64,000 nucleotides of DNA, taken from positions 63,346,329 to 63,410,328 of the forward strand of contig OX457027.1 of NCBI GenBank assembly GCA_949752745.1. Reading direction: 5' to 3'. How positions within the stretch are numbered: the stretch's first letter is position 1; each line of letters starts with the position of its first letter. Made by a program: the position numbers and the translations under genes. The stretch is from Protula sp. h YS-2021 (taxonomy: Eukaryota; Annelida; Polychaeta; Sabellida; Serpulidae). Under the pieces are notes generated by a model, which was not told the origin of the DNA, did not search any database, and saw only the letters and a list, made by a program, of their open reading frames with translations. Below are positions 11,141-22,790 of the stretch, piece by piece.

Positions 11141-13160
11141 TATGCTTTCACCAGCTACAGCGCATCTATATTAATTGTCTCATTCAGACCTCTTGTCCTG
11201 TATGTTCATATGGTGATTTTTATTTCACTGTCGCATTCGTTATTCTTGTTCGCAAGGACTAAAATACTCTGGTTTTGTAGAAGCCACCTTCAACAAAACA
11301 GAACAATAAATTCCTTTTCTCTCGGTGTTTATTCTTACTAAATATAAGTTAAGTACATGCATAGCAACGAATAACTAGACCGTTTTCGCCATCGAATAAC
11401 GAAATTAACAAAGTCATGCCAAATGGCCACCTGCATCAAAGCTCTACGTAAGACAGCTTTTGGCGTGCTGTATCCCAGTTAACACACTGACGCCGATAAA
11501 CCATCGATTTAAGGTCGCGCCAGTACCAGGCCAAAACTCAACATTGAATCTCGTTAACACATGACAAAGTCTTTGACTTGGTCAAGGCTTATATGAATTT
11601 GTGCGGGCAGTCGTTGGGCTATTTTTTTCTTGACAGCAAAAATAAATTTTCTTGTCTCAGCTTCTTCTCTGACACTACAGGCCCCAGGACTACAAAACGT
11701 TGTACTTATGTAGAACTTGATCTGAGGGTGTGTATCCCGCCTTTTTTGCCTACGATTTCGTTTTCATGCTTGAAACGCCATGTGAACACAGCTGATTTTA
11801 GAATAAACAAATGCAGCGCATTTAAAGCAAAGTAACGGTTGAGCAAAAAAGCATAGCTTATGGGCGTTACGCGAGCTCTGCCTGCGTAGAGAAAACGTGC
11901 TAGTCCGCCCAATCAATAAAGCCGTTGAGCCAACATAAAACCAAGCAGATGAACCGTATAAGCCGCATACCTGCTGTACCATAAGCTCTCTACTTAGTTG
12001 TATTACAAACTATGCGGCTTGTTGAAAAAAACTTCATGCTGTTCAAGAAATAATAAGGCGTTCCAAGAAATATTTTTAAGTTTAAATTTTTGTCAAGTGT
12101 TGAGGATTTCGCTTGCGAAATGCGGTTCTAGTTGTGATTTGGGTTTGATTGGTTGCGACCATCGAACAAAGTCTGACATAGCATTGAATAGGCGTTGGAT
12201 AAGCAATGCTGTGTAAGACGTTGATTTTGTCCGCGAGAAAAAAAAACACTTCCGCAACGTCCAATCTGATTGTAATTTGGTTGGTCAACATGTTTAAGAT
12301 CTATTAAACATGCGTTAGGTAAAAAGGCTTTTTAGACGTGACGTTGATTTTGGTTGCCGAAAACCCAAGTTTTTTTCCGATGCTCAGTGAACGTTTCTGA
12401 TATATAACGTTGATATATTTCGGAAAATTCGCGAATTAAGCAGACGTCGAAAAAAAAAAAACTTTGCAAAAATTTCCAGGTGGCAAAAAATGACTCGTTG
12501 CTTTGACAATTGACGAAAATCATCATAAAGTATGGAATATTAAGAAGTGAGTCAGTTCTTCACTCCTATTTTTGAAGTATATTCGTGAAAATTGAATTCA
12601 TGTATATCCTGTGTTACACCAAAGACTGCTTACTACAAGTAGTTGATAGTCTTTGGTTACACGATGACACAAAGGGAACTTTGACGGAGCGATGATCACT
12701 ATTCCTTGTGACTGTCACTGTTTAGACGGTGATGTGATTAATATTTTCGTGGCATCTACATATCACGCTTCCGACTAAAGAAGTCGTTGTGAAGATGATT
12801 AGCGGAGCCTCTCCTCCCTAACCCCCCTCCCGCCCAGAAGATGAGCATAACCGAAACGTGAGAGATAAGCATCCCCGCTGAGATATTTGCTGTTCAGCCT
12901 GACGGCAAATAAACAGCACATCACATATTTGCTCACTCTTTGTCTGCAATTCAGTGGTTGATCTAAGCCTTATAATGGATTTCATTGACAAAATTTCAAT
13001 GTCCATTTTTGTGTATATAATGTTAATGAATTTCTAAAAAAAAAAGGTATGGCGGAAAAAAGGAATAATATAAATTAAATAAACTATGGGGATTGAAAAT
13101 CTAAATTGTAAAAATACAAATTATAGAACTACTCCTGGAATCAAAAATTTTTTTTTTTTG
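11141..13160. other. Intergenic, no gene recognised
   Basis: No exon, RNA gene or known transposon identified. Around 12200-12420 the phrase GACGTTGATTT and variants recur three or four times, suggesting a degraded local repeat. Short open frames on both strands overlap each other and have no family features. Confidence 0.5.
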
Positions 13161-13164
13161 ACTG

Positions 13165-13530
13165 AGCGGGCCCGAGAGGGGGGAGGCACTCACGTGTCAA
13201 CTAATGATCATGCGACCCCTAAAACGACCCCCAAGCGCGGGGTGTTGGTTTTGAAATAACACCCTCTTTTTAGCCAACTGCAGGGAAAAATTCTGAAACA
13301 ACCCACTTTTTTTAGTGGGAAACGTGGAGTACTTAATGAAAATCACCCCCTTTTCAACAAAACTGACACTCCACGCGGACCGCGTCCAGCCTCAAAATTA
13401 CCCCTCTTTCTCCTTGTCTTTATGGATGCGCATTGTAATTCATTTCGTACCAAGTGACCTGCTGAGCGGGGAGGCGGACGGGGTGGTCCAAGCTATCTTT
13501 CCCCGGTCTTAAGGAGGGGGGAGGCATTTA
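13165..13530 (-). repeat. GC-rich interspersed repeat, copy 2
   Basis: Reverse-complement partner of 1385-1640. The CACTCC(A/G)CG(C/T)GGACCGCGTC end lies at about 13368-13392 and the GAGTGCCTCCCCCC-like end (minus strand) near 13180. The flanking segment to 13530 is G-rich (GGAGGCGGACGGGG). Non-coding; origin unknown. Confidence 0.5.
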
Positions 13531-14619
13531 ATATTTAAGTAATGAAACCCTTCAGTTTAAACCCTGAGATTACATTAAATTTGTTTGACATATTTTGACA
13601 ATTTTGCGTTGTACTTTAAGGATGGCCCCAATATGGAATCTTTTATAGAAGTAAAAGTTTCAAATTTCAAGAGAATGTTCTTAAGATTTATGCATGACAT
13701 TCCCAGTTTAGTAAGCAGCGCACTACCGTATGATGTCTGATGCTACAAACCTACAACACCATTCTATCAATAAACAGGCATTGATTGATGCATAATTGGC
13801 AAGCATGCTTAAATATTGAATGTGTTTTTTAAATTAAATCTGGGTGAATTCATAGATTTTCATTGCTGCATCTGTTACACTATTCCGAGCTTGCCGCGCA
13901 TCTCTCTCTTCAGAATCACATGTAATGTTCGAGCAGATGCATAGCTTACAATACATGCGAACATTCTCTGCATCATCATTTTCAGAAGTTTCTGATTTGC
14001 TCAGAAAATTTTGCAGACATTTTATGCTATAATCGTTAAGGCATTTCATTTCAAATTTTATTTCTAGTAAGTCCTGGCCTTAGTGTATAGACAAGTGAAT
14101 GTGCTGGGCGCCAGACATTTTGGGGGATAAAGACTCAGCTCTTTTGGAAATTTTTAACGACTGCTGCCACTGATCATAAAATATAAATGGGTAAGTGCGT
14201 TACGTACTATTTTTTTCATTAAACTGTTACCGTCTTTTTAAGTTATATTTCGTTTTATACTGAGAAGATCGATATTAGTCGCACTTTCAAGAACCACAGT
14301 TAACCATATATGTCCATATGGAAAACATGTGATCACCCCTGTTTATTAGTCTTAATAACCATATATTGGACAACATATATCAGCAACATATGGCAATTGT
14401 GTATTCACTATATGGTGAACATATGGCCGCCACATTTGAACCTATAATATAAACATATGTTAAATTTTGGAGCCTGAAAACCAGGCTCACAACAACAAAA
14501 TAGATGTTCGCTACAAATACGATAAAATTCAGTCCAATACAAACTTTACAACACCGGTAATTTAACAGTTGCACTTTCCAGTTTTCAATATCCTGTGTGC
14601 CCTGTTTGGTCTGGATCAA
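13531..14619. other. Intergenic with CATATG-rich patch
   Basis: At 14300-14460 the hexamer CATATG and close variants recur at least five times within about 160 bp, several as ACCATATA or CATATGGT. No gene is seen in the remainder. The 71-codon minus-strand frame at 13834-14049 has no recognisable features. Confidence 0.45.
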
Positions 14620-15370
14620 CGCATCGCTCCATAATCCATGTGCATCTCAGCTCCGTATAGTATTGTGGCAGCGCCCTATGAGCTCTACAATCGAGCATAT
14701 CCCAAACGTGTTCAATAGGTTCATGTAAGATGAGTAAGGATGCCACTGTAGTGTCTGGATCTGATCAGCGCGTAACAGATTTACACAAACTGCAGCCAAA
14801 CGAGGGCGCGTTATCGTGTTTGAAATCTTTATACGATCGTTTGCACAGTGCGGAACGATTTTGCCTTCTAAGACGGTTTCCGCGTAGTGCCTTGCGGTCA
14901 AGTTGCCATCGATGATTTCCTACTCAATCGAATAACACCCACACCGTCATGCTCCCTCCACCAAATCTATTTACTAATCGCACACAAGCTTGTTCGAATC
15001 GCTTCTCCTCACCGTCTTTATACTCGTTGGAGGTGGGGGCGGGGCGTCATTTCGAAACAACAGAAAACCCGACTGGAAGTGAAATACTACGCCAAGCTAT
15101 GAAGCTAATGGCCATCGGTTTCCAAAATGGCTGGTCATCCAGTCTCTTCGAAGACGTCGTCGCTGTTGATTTAACACTGGTCCGACATAGAATCGCCGTG
15201 GTATCATTCCACGCTTAGCACAGTTTGTCGGCTGATAGAGTTGTTACATCTCCTCGCTGTCGATAACCCCGTCTCCACTGCAGACCGGAAGACATCATCG
15301 TTTTGATAGCTCTAACTTGCTCAGGCGCTGGCCCGGTAGTGTGTGGTATCTTCTGGAACCCCTGTCCTGG
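14620..15370 (-). pseudogene. Tc1-like transposase remnant
   Basis: Minus-strand translation in several frames gives, in order from the N-terminal side near 15360: a proline/arginine-rich linker typical of Tc1 helix-turn-helix proteins, MIPRRFYVGPVLN and RRRLRRDW, RFGGGSMTVW at about 14975, GNLTARHYAETVLEGKIVP at about 14850-14905, and finally PIEHVWDMLD near 14690-14720. These are landmarks of the Tc1/mariner DDE/D catalytic domain, including the NPIEHVWD block that follows the last acidic residue. The full domain would be about 340 residues. Here it is cut by several frameshifts and stops (for example TGA after WVLFD), so it cannot encode an active enzyme. No terminal inverted repeats were identified. 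A GATA microsatellite abuts its 5' side. Confidence 0.8.
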
Positions 15371-15384
15371 TGACGTTTCTGAAT

Positions 15385-15385
15385 T

Positions 15386-15475
<90 letters not shown>
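15385..15475. repeat. (GATA)n microsatellite
   Basis: Uninterrupted run of about 22 GATA units. It lies exactly between the Tc1 transposase remnant and the AT-rich repeat that starts at 15476, replacing the expected start of that repeat. Confidence 0.95.
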
Positions 15476-15476
<1 letters not shown>

Positions 15477-16240
15477 TTAATGTTATCTTAAATTGATTTT
15501 TATGGATTATAAATTAAATTCTTGATAGTAGAACTGAAATATTTGATAACAAAATCTCAGTTTTCAGCTAAATAATTTATTTTCTTTTTATTGATATCAA
15601 GAATTTATTTTAGATAACATTATTTCAGAATGATTTATAATGATTTAATTATCTATAAAATTGGTTTTTAAAGATCAACAGTTCAATTCTTGATTGCAAA
15701 AATGAAATATTTGATAGCAAGATCTCAATTTTGATATCACGAATTTAGTTTCAGCTGACATAATATTATTTCAGAATGAGACTTTTTAAATTGATATTTT
15801 CAAATCTGCAAATGATTTTTGATCTCAAAAGTTAGTTTTTCATGTCAAAATATCAGTCTGTTTTATATCTAAAAGTCATAAGCAAATATCTGAGAATAAA
15901 ATAAGGACTGGACCCTGTATACAGAATCTGTCTTATAATTCTATAGTGCACAAAAATAGAAGCATTTCTTGAACTCAGACACTGTGTTGTTATTTTTGAT
16001 ATCAATAATTAATTTTTTTCATCTCCAAAGTGTAATTGACGATTCGCTAAATTTTATATAAATGTGTGCCTCCCTTAAGTGTAAGTTTGTAAAAATGATT
16101 TTTTAATCTCAAAAATAATTTTTTGCAATCTAAACTTTAATTATTGACATACAATTATTTATTGAGCTATATATTGATTTATTTATATATTTAATTATAT
16201 TTTGATAGGAAAAATGAGCACTAGATGTTAAAATGACAAA
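15476..16240 (+). mobile_element. AT-rich 'GATATC' repeat, copy b
   Basis: Same family as 10850-11140 and 35007-35867. It shares long runs of TTGATA(T/G)CAAGAATTTA-like words, TTATTTCAGAATGA, TGCAAATGATTTTTGATCTC and, at the right side, TTTATATATTTAATTATATTTTGATAGG. The left end is missing at the GATA tract. Non-coding, with no transposase. Confidence 0.6.
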
Positions 16241-16624
16241 CAATAGTAATCGACAAAACCGATACACTTACACCTTTTGTATGACACCGATACACAATAA
16301 TAATTTCAAAGAAATTAACAACTAGCAGCCCGATATCTTTTCCAGTATGGTGCAATGGTCACGTGATCCTGAGTCTTTTAAAGCATGTGTAGTTACGGTC
16401 TAAGTGATTTGGCCCTGGGGTTATGTCCGGAACCCGTGGCAAAGTTGTCTGGGTCACAACCAAAAACAACTCATCATACTATCTCTCAATAGGAAATCTA
16501 AGTTCTAATTGATCGCCTGAAAATTGATTAAAGTAAAGACATAATAAAGAAAGTTTTTCCTTTGGCCCAAGGGACTTGTCACTGTCTAGACGGGGATTCT
16601 CATTAAGACTGTCACAACCTCTAC

Positions 16625-16677
<53 letters not shown>

Positions 16678-17061
16678 TCTATATCTTCTTATATATATTC
16701 TCCCTTCTCCCGGCCTCGAGATAACTTTGGTAGGTAAGCGTTCTAGGCTTGATTGAACGTCAAAATGTTAACTGAGATAAATAGATTATTACAACATCAG
16801 GTATGTTATTGCAGCGTTATAGCTTCCAGTCTTGTGACAAAGGGACCGTTCATATAGTATAGAACTTTGCATTTAGAAAGAAATTTGTAACCTCTTTGGA
16901 AGATAAGGGGGAAATAACTAAATAAGAAATAGCAAATAAAGCATGATATAAACATAGCTGGCAAACAAAACATACTTATCTTTTATTCATTTATGATGTG
17001 AATACAACTTAGTGGCAAGTGTAATTATATTCAAATGTGGAAGCTAAACATCACAGCAGGG
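16241..17061. other. Intergenic with (TA)n tract
   Basis: Contains a TA dinucleotide run of about 24 units at 16627-16675. No gene, exon or transposon recognised on either side. Confidence 0.7.
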
Positions 17062-17062
17062 C

Positions 17063-17157
<95 letters not shown>

Positions 17158-17171
17158 CAATAATAATAATT
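17062..17171. repeat. (AAT)n microsatellite, likely LINE 3' tail
   Basis: About 35 AAT units with one CAACAA interruption near 17153. On the minus strand it follows directly after AATAAATTATTATTATTG, at the end of the non-LTR fragment at 17172-17935. The simplest reading is the expanded 3' tail of that element. The poly-isoleucine and poly-leucine frames over it are artefacts. Confidence 0.9.
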
Positions 17172-17935
17172 TATTGTTTACAACAAATACACAAGCAATT
17201 GTTGAATAAACGCAACTAGAACATGTATAGAACAACATACTATATATAAAAAGAAAATGAGAAAATAAAATTTTAAAATTTTAAAATTTGAGATTAAGAA
17301 TGACTAGATGAACACAAATGAATACCAGAACTTATTGGAAATGGCCGAGGCAATATGGCACGAAACTATTCCTGTGGCGCTCTGTTCGGAACATTTAATT
17401 CGCTCCTTGTGTTATGGCATGGTGTATGTGGGCTTGGGAGAATAATAGCTAATTTATTTTCAGGATCCTGGACTTTAACAAAAAGGCTTTTGGTCATAGC
17501 TATTCTTCTCGCTTTTACAGTAGGCAAATTCGCCTTTGTAAGAACTCTGTCAGACGAGAGATTTGGAAATGCAATCCGTACGGCATTTTTTGAAATTGCT
17601 CAAGCTGATTTTCAAGCACTTGTGTAAGACCGGGGTGCCAGACTTGTGCCGCATATTCAAGTATTGGTCTAACTGTCGAACAATAAACGGATAGTGATTC
17701 TTTTTGTTTTAAGCCACAGCGGTTAAGTACATATAAAAGTGCATTCTTTGAGAAGGCTTGAAGCAGATATGGTCGATATGTTTATTCCAAGTTAAGTTGT
17801 TCGTGATAATAACACCCAACAATTTCGTAGATGACACAGTTCCTATTTGTTTGCTATTAATAAAGATGGGATCTAAATCAGGTTTAGACTTTGTAAAGCA
17901 AATTACCATTTGCAATAGGCCGAGGCTGCACACTT
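17172..17935 (-). pseudogene. CR1-like non-LTR retrotransposon ORF2 remnant
   Basis: Minus-strand translation, with frameshifts, gives the C-terminal side of a CR1/L2-type reverse transcriptase: SSTKLLGVIITNNLTWNKHI (17790-17850), then NRCGLK, an EYAAQVWHPGLT motif near 17650-17690, QLEQFQKMPYG near 17580-17610, and a C-terminal block with HTPCHNTRSELNVP near 17390-17420. These match the region downstream of the RT catalytic motif in CR1-clade proteins, which end in a YNTRS-like box. A 3' UTR with AATAAA and the (ATT)n tail follows. The copy is 5'-truncated at about 17935, as is usual for target-primed insertions, and has several frame breaks. Confidence 0.75.
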
Positions 17936-20900
17936 ATATACTTTGCGTATGCCTTTTATATAGGCTTCAAAGGAAAAATTTCAATGACTGTTTTCGCATA
18001 TTAAATGCAAAGGAATATCAAGAAATTAGAAGTGGCCAACTAGACATGCAACAGTATGTCTCTGTCAGCAGTTTTTCTTGCTCTCTTCAGGTACAAGAAT
18101 CCTAGAATTATCACAAACTGAATACCGACCAATGACTTCAAGAATAAACTGACTGGCTAACATGAAAACCTGATGACTTTCGGAAAGACAGCTTAGTAGG
18201 AGCTGACAGACAGACATGTTCAGCGCTATTGCATTCTGTATACATCAAACTATGAGTGCAAAAAAAGAACAACATCCCTGATCGACCCAAGAGGAGATGA
18301 TGAGTAGGCCACAAGACTTGATTAAGCCTATCAACCCAAGCACGGACTGATCGGGAGATATCAGGTATTGCAAAATGCCAAAACAAAAGCTAATTAAATA
18401 TTCATCAAACCTAGCAAATTGTCAAGAAGGGCTTCGACAATGCACGTCACAAGTAGCCGGTGAAGCGGAGGGAAGAAAGATGCAGGACGCTAACCATATA
18501 TCCCTGTTCTGAAGTGGAGCATAGTGCCATGGATGAAAGCAGACGCTTTAAAATAAAGTGGAATCATGTGAATAAATAACCAGAACGAGAGGACGACTTT
18601 CACAAAATTTTAGGCAATACAGCTAGAGGAAATATAAAAATTAGGGTTTTACGGAAATGTATCCACAGTGAGCAAAGAGTAGTTCATGTCAGTAGAAATA
18701 AAAACGACACCAGAAAAACAAAACTCAGACACCAAGCGAAACAGGAGAAAAATAGAGAGAAGGAAATTTAATGCATTAACATCCCAGTGGAAGCAGGTGA
18801 GAGGAAAGAGAGTCAGGCCATCGACTAGTTAACAGAAAACATACTCAATAAGCTTGAAAAACATAGCACATGCAGAGAGACTGTGGAAGTAGAGATGTAA
18901 GAATAAGACATGCTTCACACCAAACCTGCTTGCACTCTCAGCGTAAGCTAATATGAGCTAACGGCTAGGAAAGCCTACGGCAACAAAGCTAGACGAATCC
19001 CACTGGTTGGCATGCCATTCTGGCAAAATCCTCCTCAATCCGCAGAAACGTTCGCTGTCATTGATATACCACTGACCTGGAGCCTATTGACGGTCGCATG
19101 GGGAGAAGACATTATACAAGAAGGAGGGACCAAACCTGAACTCGTGGCTATATGCAGGAGCAGGTCATGATGTGGACAATGAATCTGGAGCATGTTGTAT
19201 GAATTCCTGAAGTGAACAAGAATTTCATTCAAGACCAAGATATACTGTATTCCTTTACAAGAAAGGCCCAACAGACAAGTTAAACTACTTCCACTTCAAA
19301 GCAGAGAAGCTAATGGTAATATCTTGACAACAAGTAAAAGGAAAGTACTATAATGGCAGCTTAAGAGATACAGTGAACACGGTCGTCCATGAATAATAAG
19401 AACACCTTGCACCAGTTGACATAGTCACACATCTTAGTGTTTTAAGTTCCTGCATCGATGGCTTTAGGATCCAAAGAGCTTATCGACAATTGAATTGCTA
19501 AGCAAATCGGTACACTTTCAGTTACCCTTATCATTCACTTTAGGAAAATTCAAAATGACCAGGGTCCGAGACCGAATACAACTTCAGTATGAAAAGGACA
19601 AAGAGGCTATAAGAGCAAAATCAGTAGCAGTGGGAATCATATTTGCCTGGACTATGTGGGAGGCTGTAACCCCGAGACAACTATCTTGAAAGACATGCTA
19701 AAAGAAAACTCTTTCGCACTGTATTTCTGTTAACAAGCATTTGCGAGTTTTGCCAATACCAAAGAATCTTTAGAGTGGAAAAAAATGAAACCGGTGGTTT
19801 TCTGTTGTGCAGAAAGAGAGTAATGATTGAACATATATATTACTGACGTGCACAGTGATCGTTTACACAAGAACAGTACCAGTAGAAAGACTATGTAAGG
19901 TAGAGAATATAATGAAGTTGATACTGAGCAAACAAAGACAATGAAGCGCAAACTTGTCCAATTTATCAAATTCGTGAAGGCGAGTGGGCTCAGCAACCAA
20001 ATAACCTGTAACCGGAATCTCATTTTGCCAACAGCCCAAGACTGGCAAGTGGGGTAGATTTAACTCACCTCAACCTGCTTTTTTCCAAAGGAGATACATG
20101 TTTCCACCTTGCCTCTATTGACTTCATCGTTGAAAGAACGAATATAGGTTACAATCGAGTAGAAAACGCTAAAATACGAGGCCCTGAGGAAGAACTTGAA
20201 ACGCTAGATTGAGGGTCTGGTATTTGCTTTATGAAATAGGTAGCAGGGCGTTCGTTTGCAAGGTAGGGTTAACGATGTGTAAGGTACTGGTTGGTACAGG
20301 TAAAGATGTAAAGAGCAGAAATCACTGAAAAGTGAAGAAGCACAGGAGAGGTCCTTGATTTGGCTATAGCTGAAAAGAGGGTGTGCGAGACGTAAATCAG
20401 AATAGATTCCATGCTAGAGCAAAAGGCGTGATCAACCACAAGTGTAAACAGAGTTACAAGGCATGGGTGTGTCATCCGATGAGAAAAAGGTTCTATTCAT
20501 AGGGGAAGGCAACTACTATTAGACACTAAGGTGATACTTGAGAACACCATAGATATGACGCAATGAGAATTGAAGTGAAATTAATCAAAGGAAAGGGGCT
20601 GGGACCAAAATATAATATATATATATAATATTAATATTTGATGACACATGACATTATCTCGAGAAGTACGTGAGTACCACTGGGCTTATCTGAATCGGTG
20701 CAAATGTTCCATGTTGTCTTGTTTAAGAATAATCAAAGAAACAAGGCTTGGGTCATTTTAAAGTTCTTCAAAACGATCTACTGGCAAATCTCATCAGACT
20801 TTGTAAAAATTTGAAAACGTCTGTTTACATTCCCACAGTGCATTGCGGTTTAGCGGAAGTTTACACTTTCACAGCAACAAAAATTTTAAGTGACACTTTT

Positions 20901-21200
20901 TGAAAGATGTGTAATCTTCTGCTTTAATGTAGCGTTATTTTTGGTGAATGCACGTTGCTATGGATTCCTAGATTCTGAGGCATGTTTGTATATTCTGAAA
21001 TGTGAATTAAGGGAGAAACACCAGATTGAAGATATTGGGACTCCGCTGTTGTCTGATCTTGTTTCCGAATATGATTTTTTGTTCATTTTATGTATGGTCC
21101 GTCCATTTTGTTTATGTAAACATAAACAGTAGTAGCCTCTTGTCGCCATCTTACTACTTTATACTATTTTGATTACAAACATGTAACGCGTATGCCTGCA
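17936..21200. other. Long unannotated stretch, base composition skewed
   Basis: No exon, transposon domain or RNA gene recognised. From about 18100 to 20560 the plus strand is unusually rich in A and G and poor in T, with many short words such as AGAAG, GGAAAG and GAAAAC, unlike the AT-rich flanks. Phrases such as CTTCGACAATGCAC suggest an extremely decayed coding sequence, but nothing can be assigned. Short open frames here (for example 19495-19689) have no family features. Confidence 0.4.
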
Positions 21201-21204
21201 AAAA

Positions 21205-22790
21205 ATAGGCAGCAGCGCTCTTTCACAAAGGTAGTCCCGGCAGACCCTTTCCATCTTCCTAGGACAGAAAGGGTCACAGTTCCTGCAATAGAAATGGCCA
21301 TTGATCTCAACTTTCGAGGTTTTTGATCTTTCGGCGCACGTGCTAGGACACCGAGGCTCGAACCGGCAGGCTTTTTCTTTAGAAGCACACTGCGAAGTAC
21401 CCTGGCGCATTATTTTCAACCTCGGCGAAACTCCCAAACCAGAGTAAAGCGTGGTGTTGCAGCTGTTGATTCAATGTTGTTGTGGGCGATAATGAGAGGT
21501 TTGATATCCTGATCTCAAGAAAACAAATATTTTTCTCAGTAAAAAATTTTTATTTGAAGATAAAAATTGTGCGCTTTAATTTATAATTAGGCCATTTATT
21601 TGATGCACCCAGTCTAAAATGACGCCATTGGTCCCGGTCGTGCGCCGAGATCTGGAAAATTGACATCAATGACATTTTCTATTATAGGAACTATGACTCT
21701 TGCTGCTAAGACCGCAAGAATCATCTAGGACTATCACAAAGGTACTCACGACGAGCGGAGCAATAATACTGCCAGCGATGTAAACCAAATCACACTTTGG
21801 GTGTTTCGAATATAATGCGCAAGAATTTTGAATTTCGACTGCGAGGGAACCGGGTAAAAAAATGAAAGAAATGATAGAAAAATATAGACGAAATATCGCA
21901 AAAACAGCTTATACTTGGAACATATATAGGAATTGAAACTTGAAACTATTTGTTAAAACCTTTAATACATTTTTAAAATAGCATACGGGTTGTTAAAAGC
22001 TCGACTGATCTCTGGTGCGAGAGAAATTTGACATTAAGCGAAATCTCTCTTATCATTTCTTTCATTTTTCATCCGGTTATTTTTATTCGAAACTCAGAAT
22101 TTTTGCGCATTTTTATTGGTAACCCCCAAAGTGTGATTTGGCTTATGGAAATGCAGCGTTTTTTTCTAAGTTCACTTTGTGCGTGAAACCTGTTATTTGC
22201 AGACGAAACTTTTATAATCGATTTTTTGGGGACATTTATATGTTTTAATCAGGAAACTTTTGAAATACTCCAGGTTTTGACAAAGTTATTGGGGTTTAGA
22301 TTTTCTTATTTCCATATCGCTGCGACTAGTCCTAGATGACTCTTGCAGTCTTCCCATGACAGCAAGAGTCATAGTTCATGTAGCAGAACTTATTATTAAT
22401 GTTAATGTTGGTAATTTCGGTGCACGACTGGGGCCAATGGCGTTATTGTAAAAACGGTGCATCAACTAAATGGCCCAAATATATATAAATGGCGCATGAT
22501 TTTTATGGTCAGATAACGTTTTTGTACTGAGATAAATAAATGTTTTCTTGAGATCACGGTATATAAACTCCATTATCACCCACAACAAAGATGCATAAAC
22601 AATTGCAAAATCACTCTTCACTCCATTTTGGAAGTTTCGTCGAGTTCGAAAATAATGCACTAGGACACTTCTCATTGTGCTTTTGAAGAAAAACCCTGTT
22701 AGTTCGAACCTCGATGACTGTGACCCATTCTGTCCTTGGAAGATAGAAAGCGTCCGCTGGGACAACGCTGCGACATTTCTGTATCTCTTC
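21205..22790. mobile_element. Long imperfect palindrome (foldback-like)
   Basis: The left arm (about 21205-21890) is matched in reverse complement by the right arm (about 22040-22790). Shared landmarks, outside to inside, are GGACAGAAAGGGTCACAGT against GGACAGAATGGGTCACAGT, TTGTTGTGGG(C/T)GATAATG, GATCTCAAGAAAAC, the GACTCTTGC(T/A)G block and CACACTTTGGG(T/G)GTT. Arms are roughly 700 bp and perhaps 75-80% alike by eye; the spacer is about 150 bp. There is no open frame of transposase size. It is probably a foldback-type or non-autonomous DNA element, or the relic of a head-to-head duplication. Ends and target duplication are not defined. Confidence 0.65.

Noticed and set aside
17037..17238. 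Poly-isoleucine and poly-leucine open frames
   Set aside because: Pure translation of the (AAT)n microsatellite.
22466..22765. 99-codon minus-strand frame in the palindrome
   Set aside because: The other arm does not preserve it, and there are no family features.
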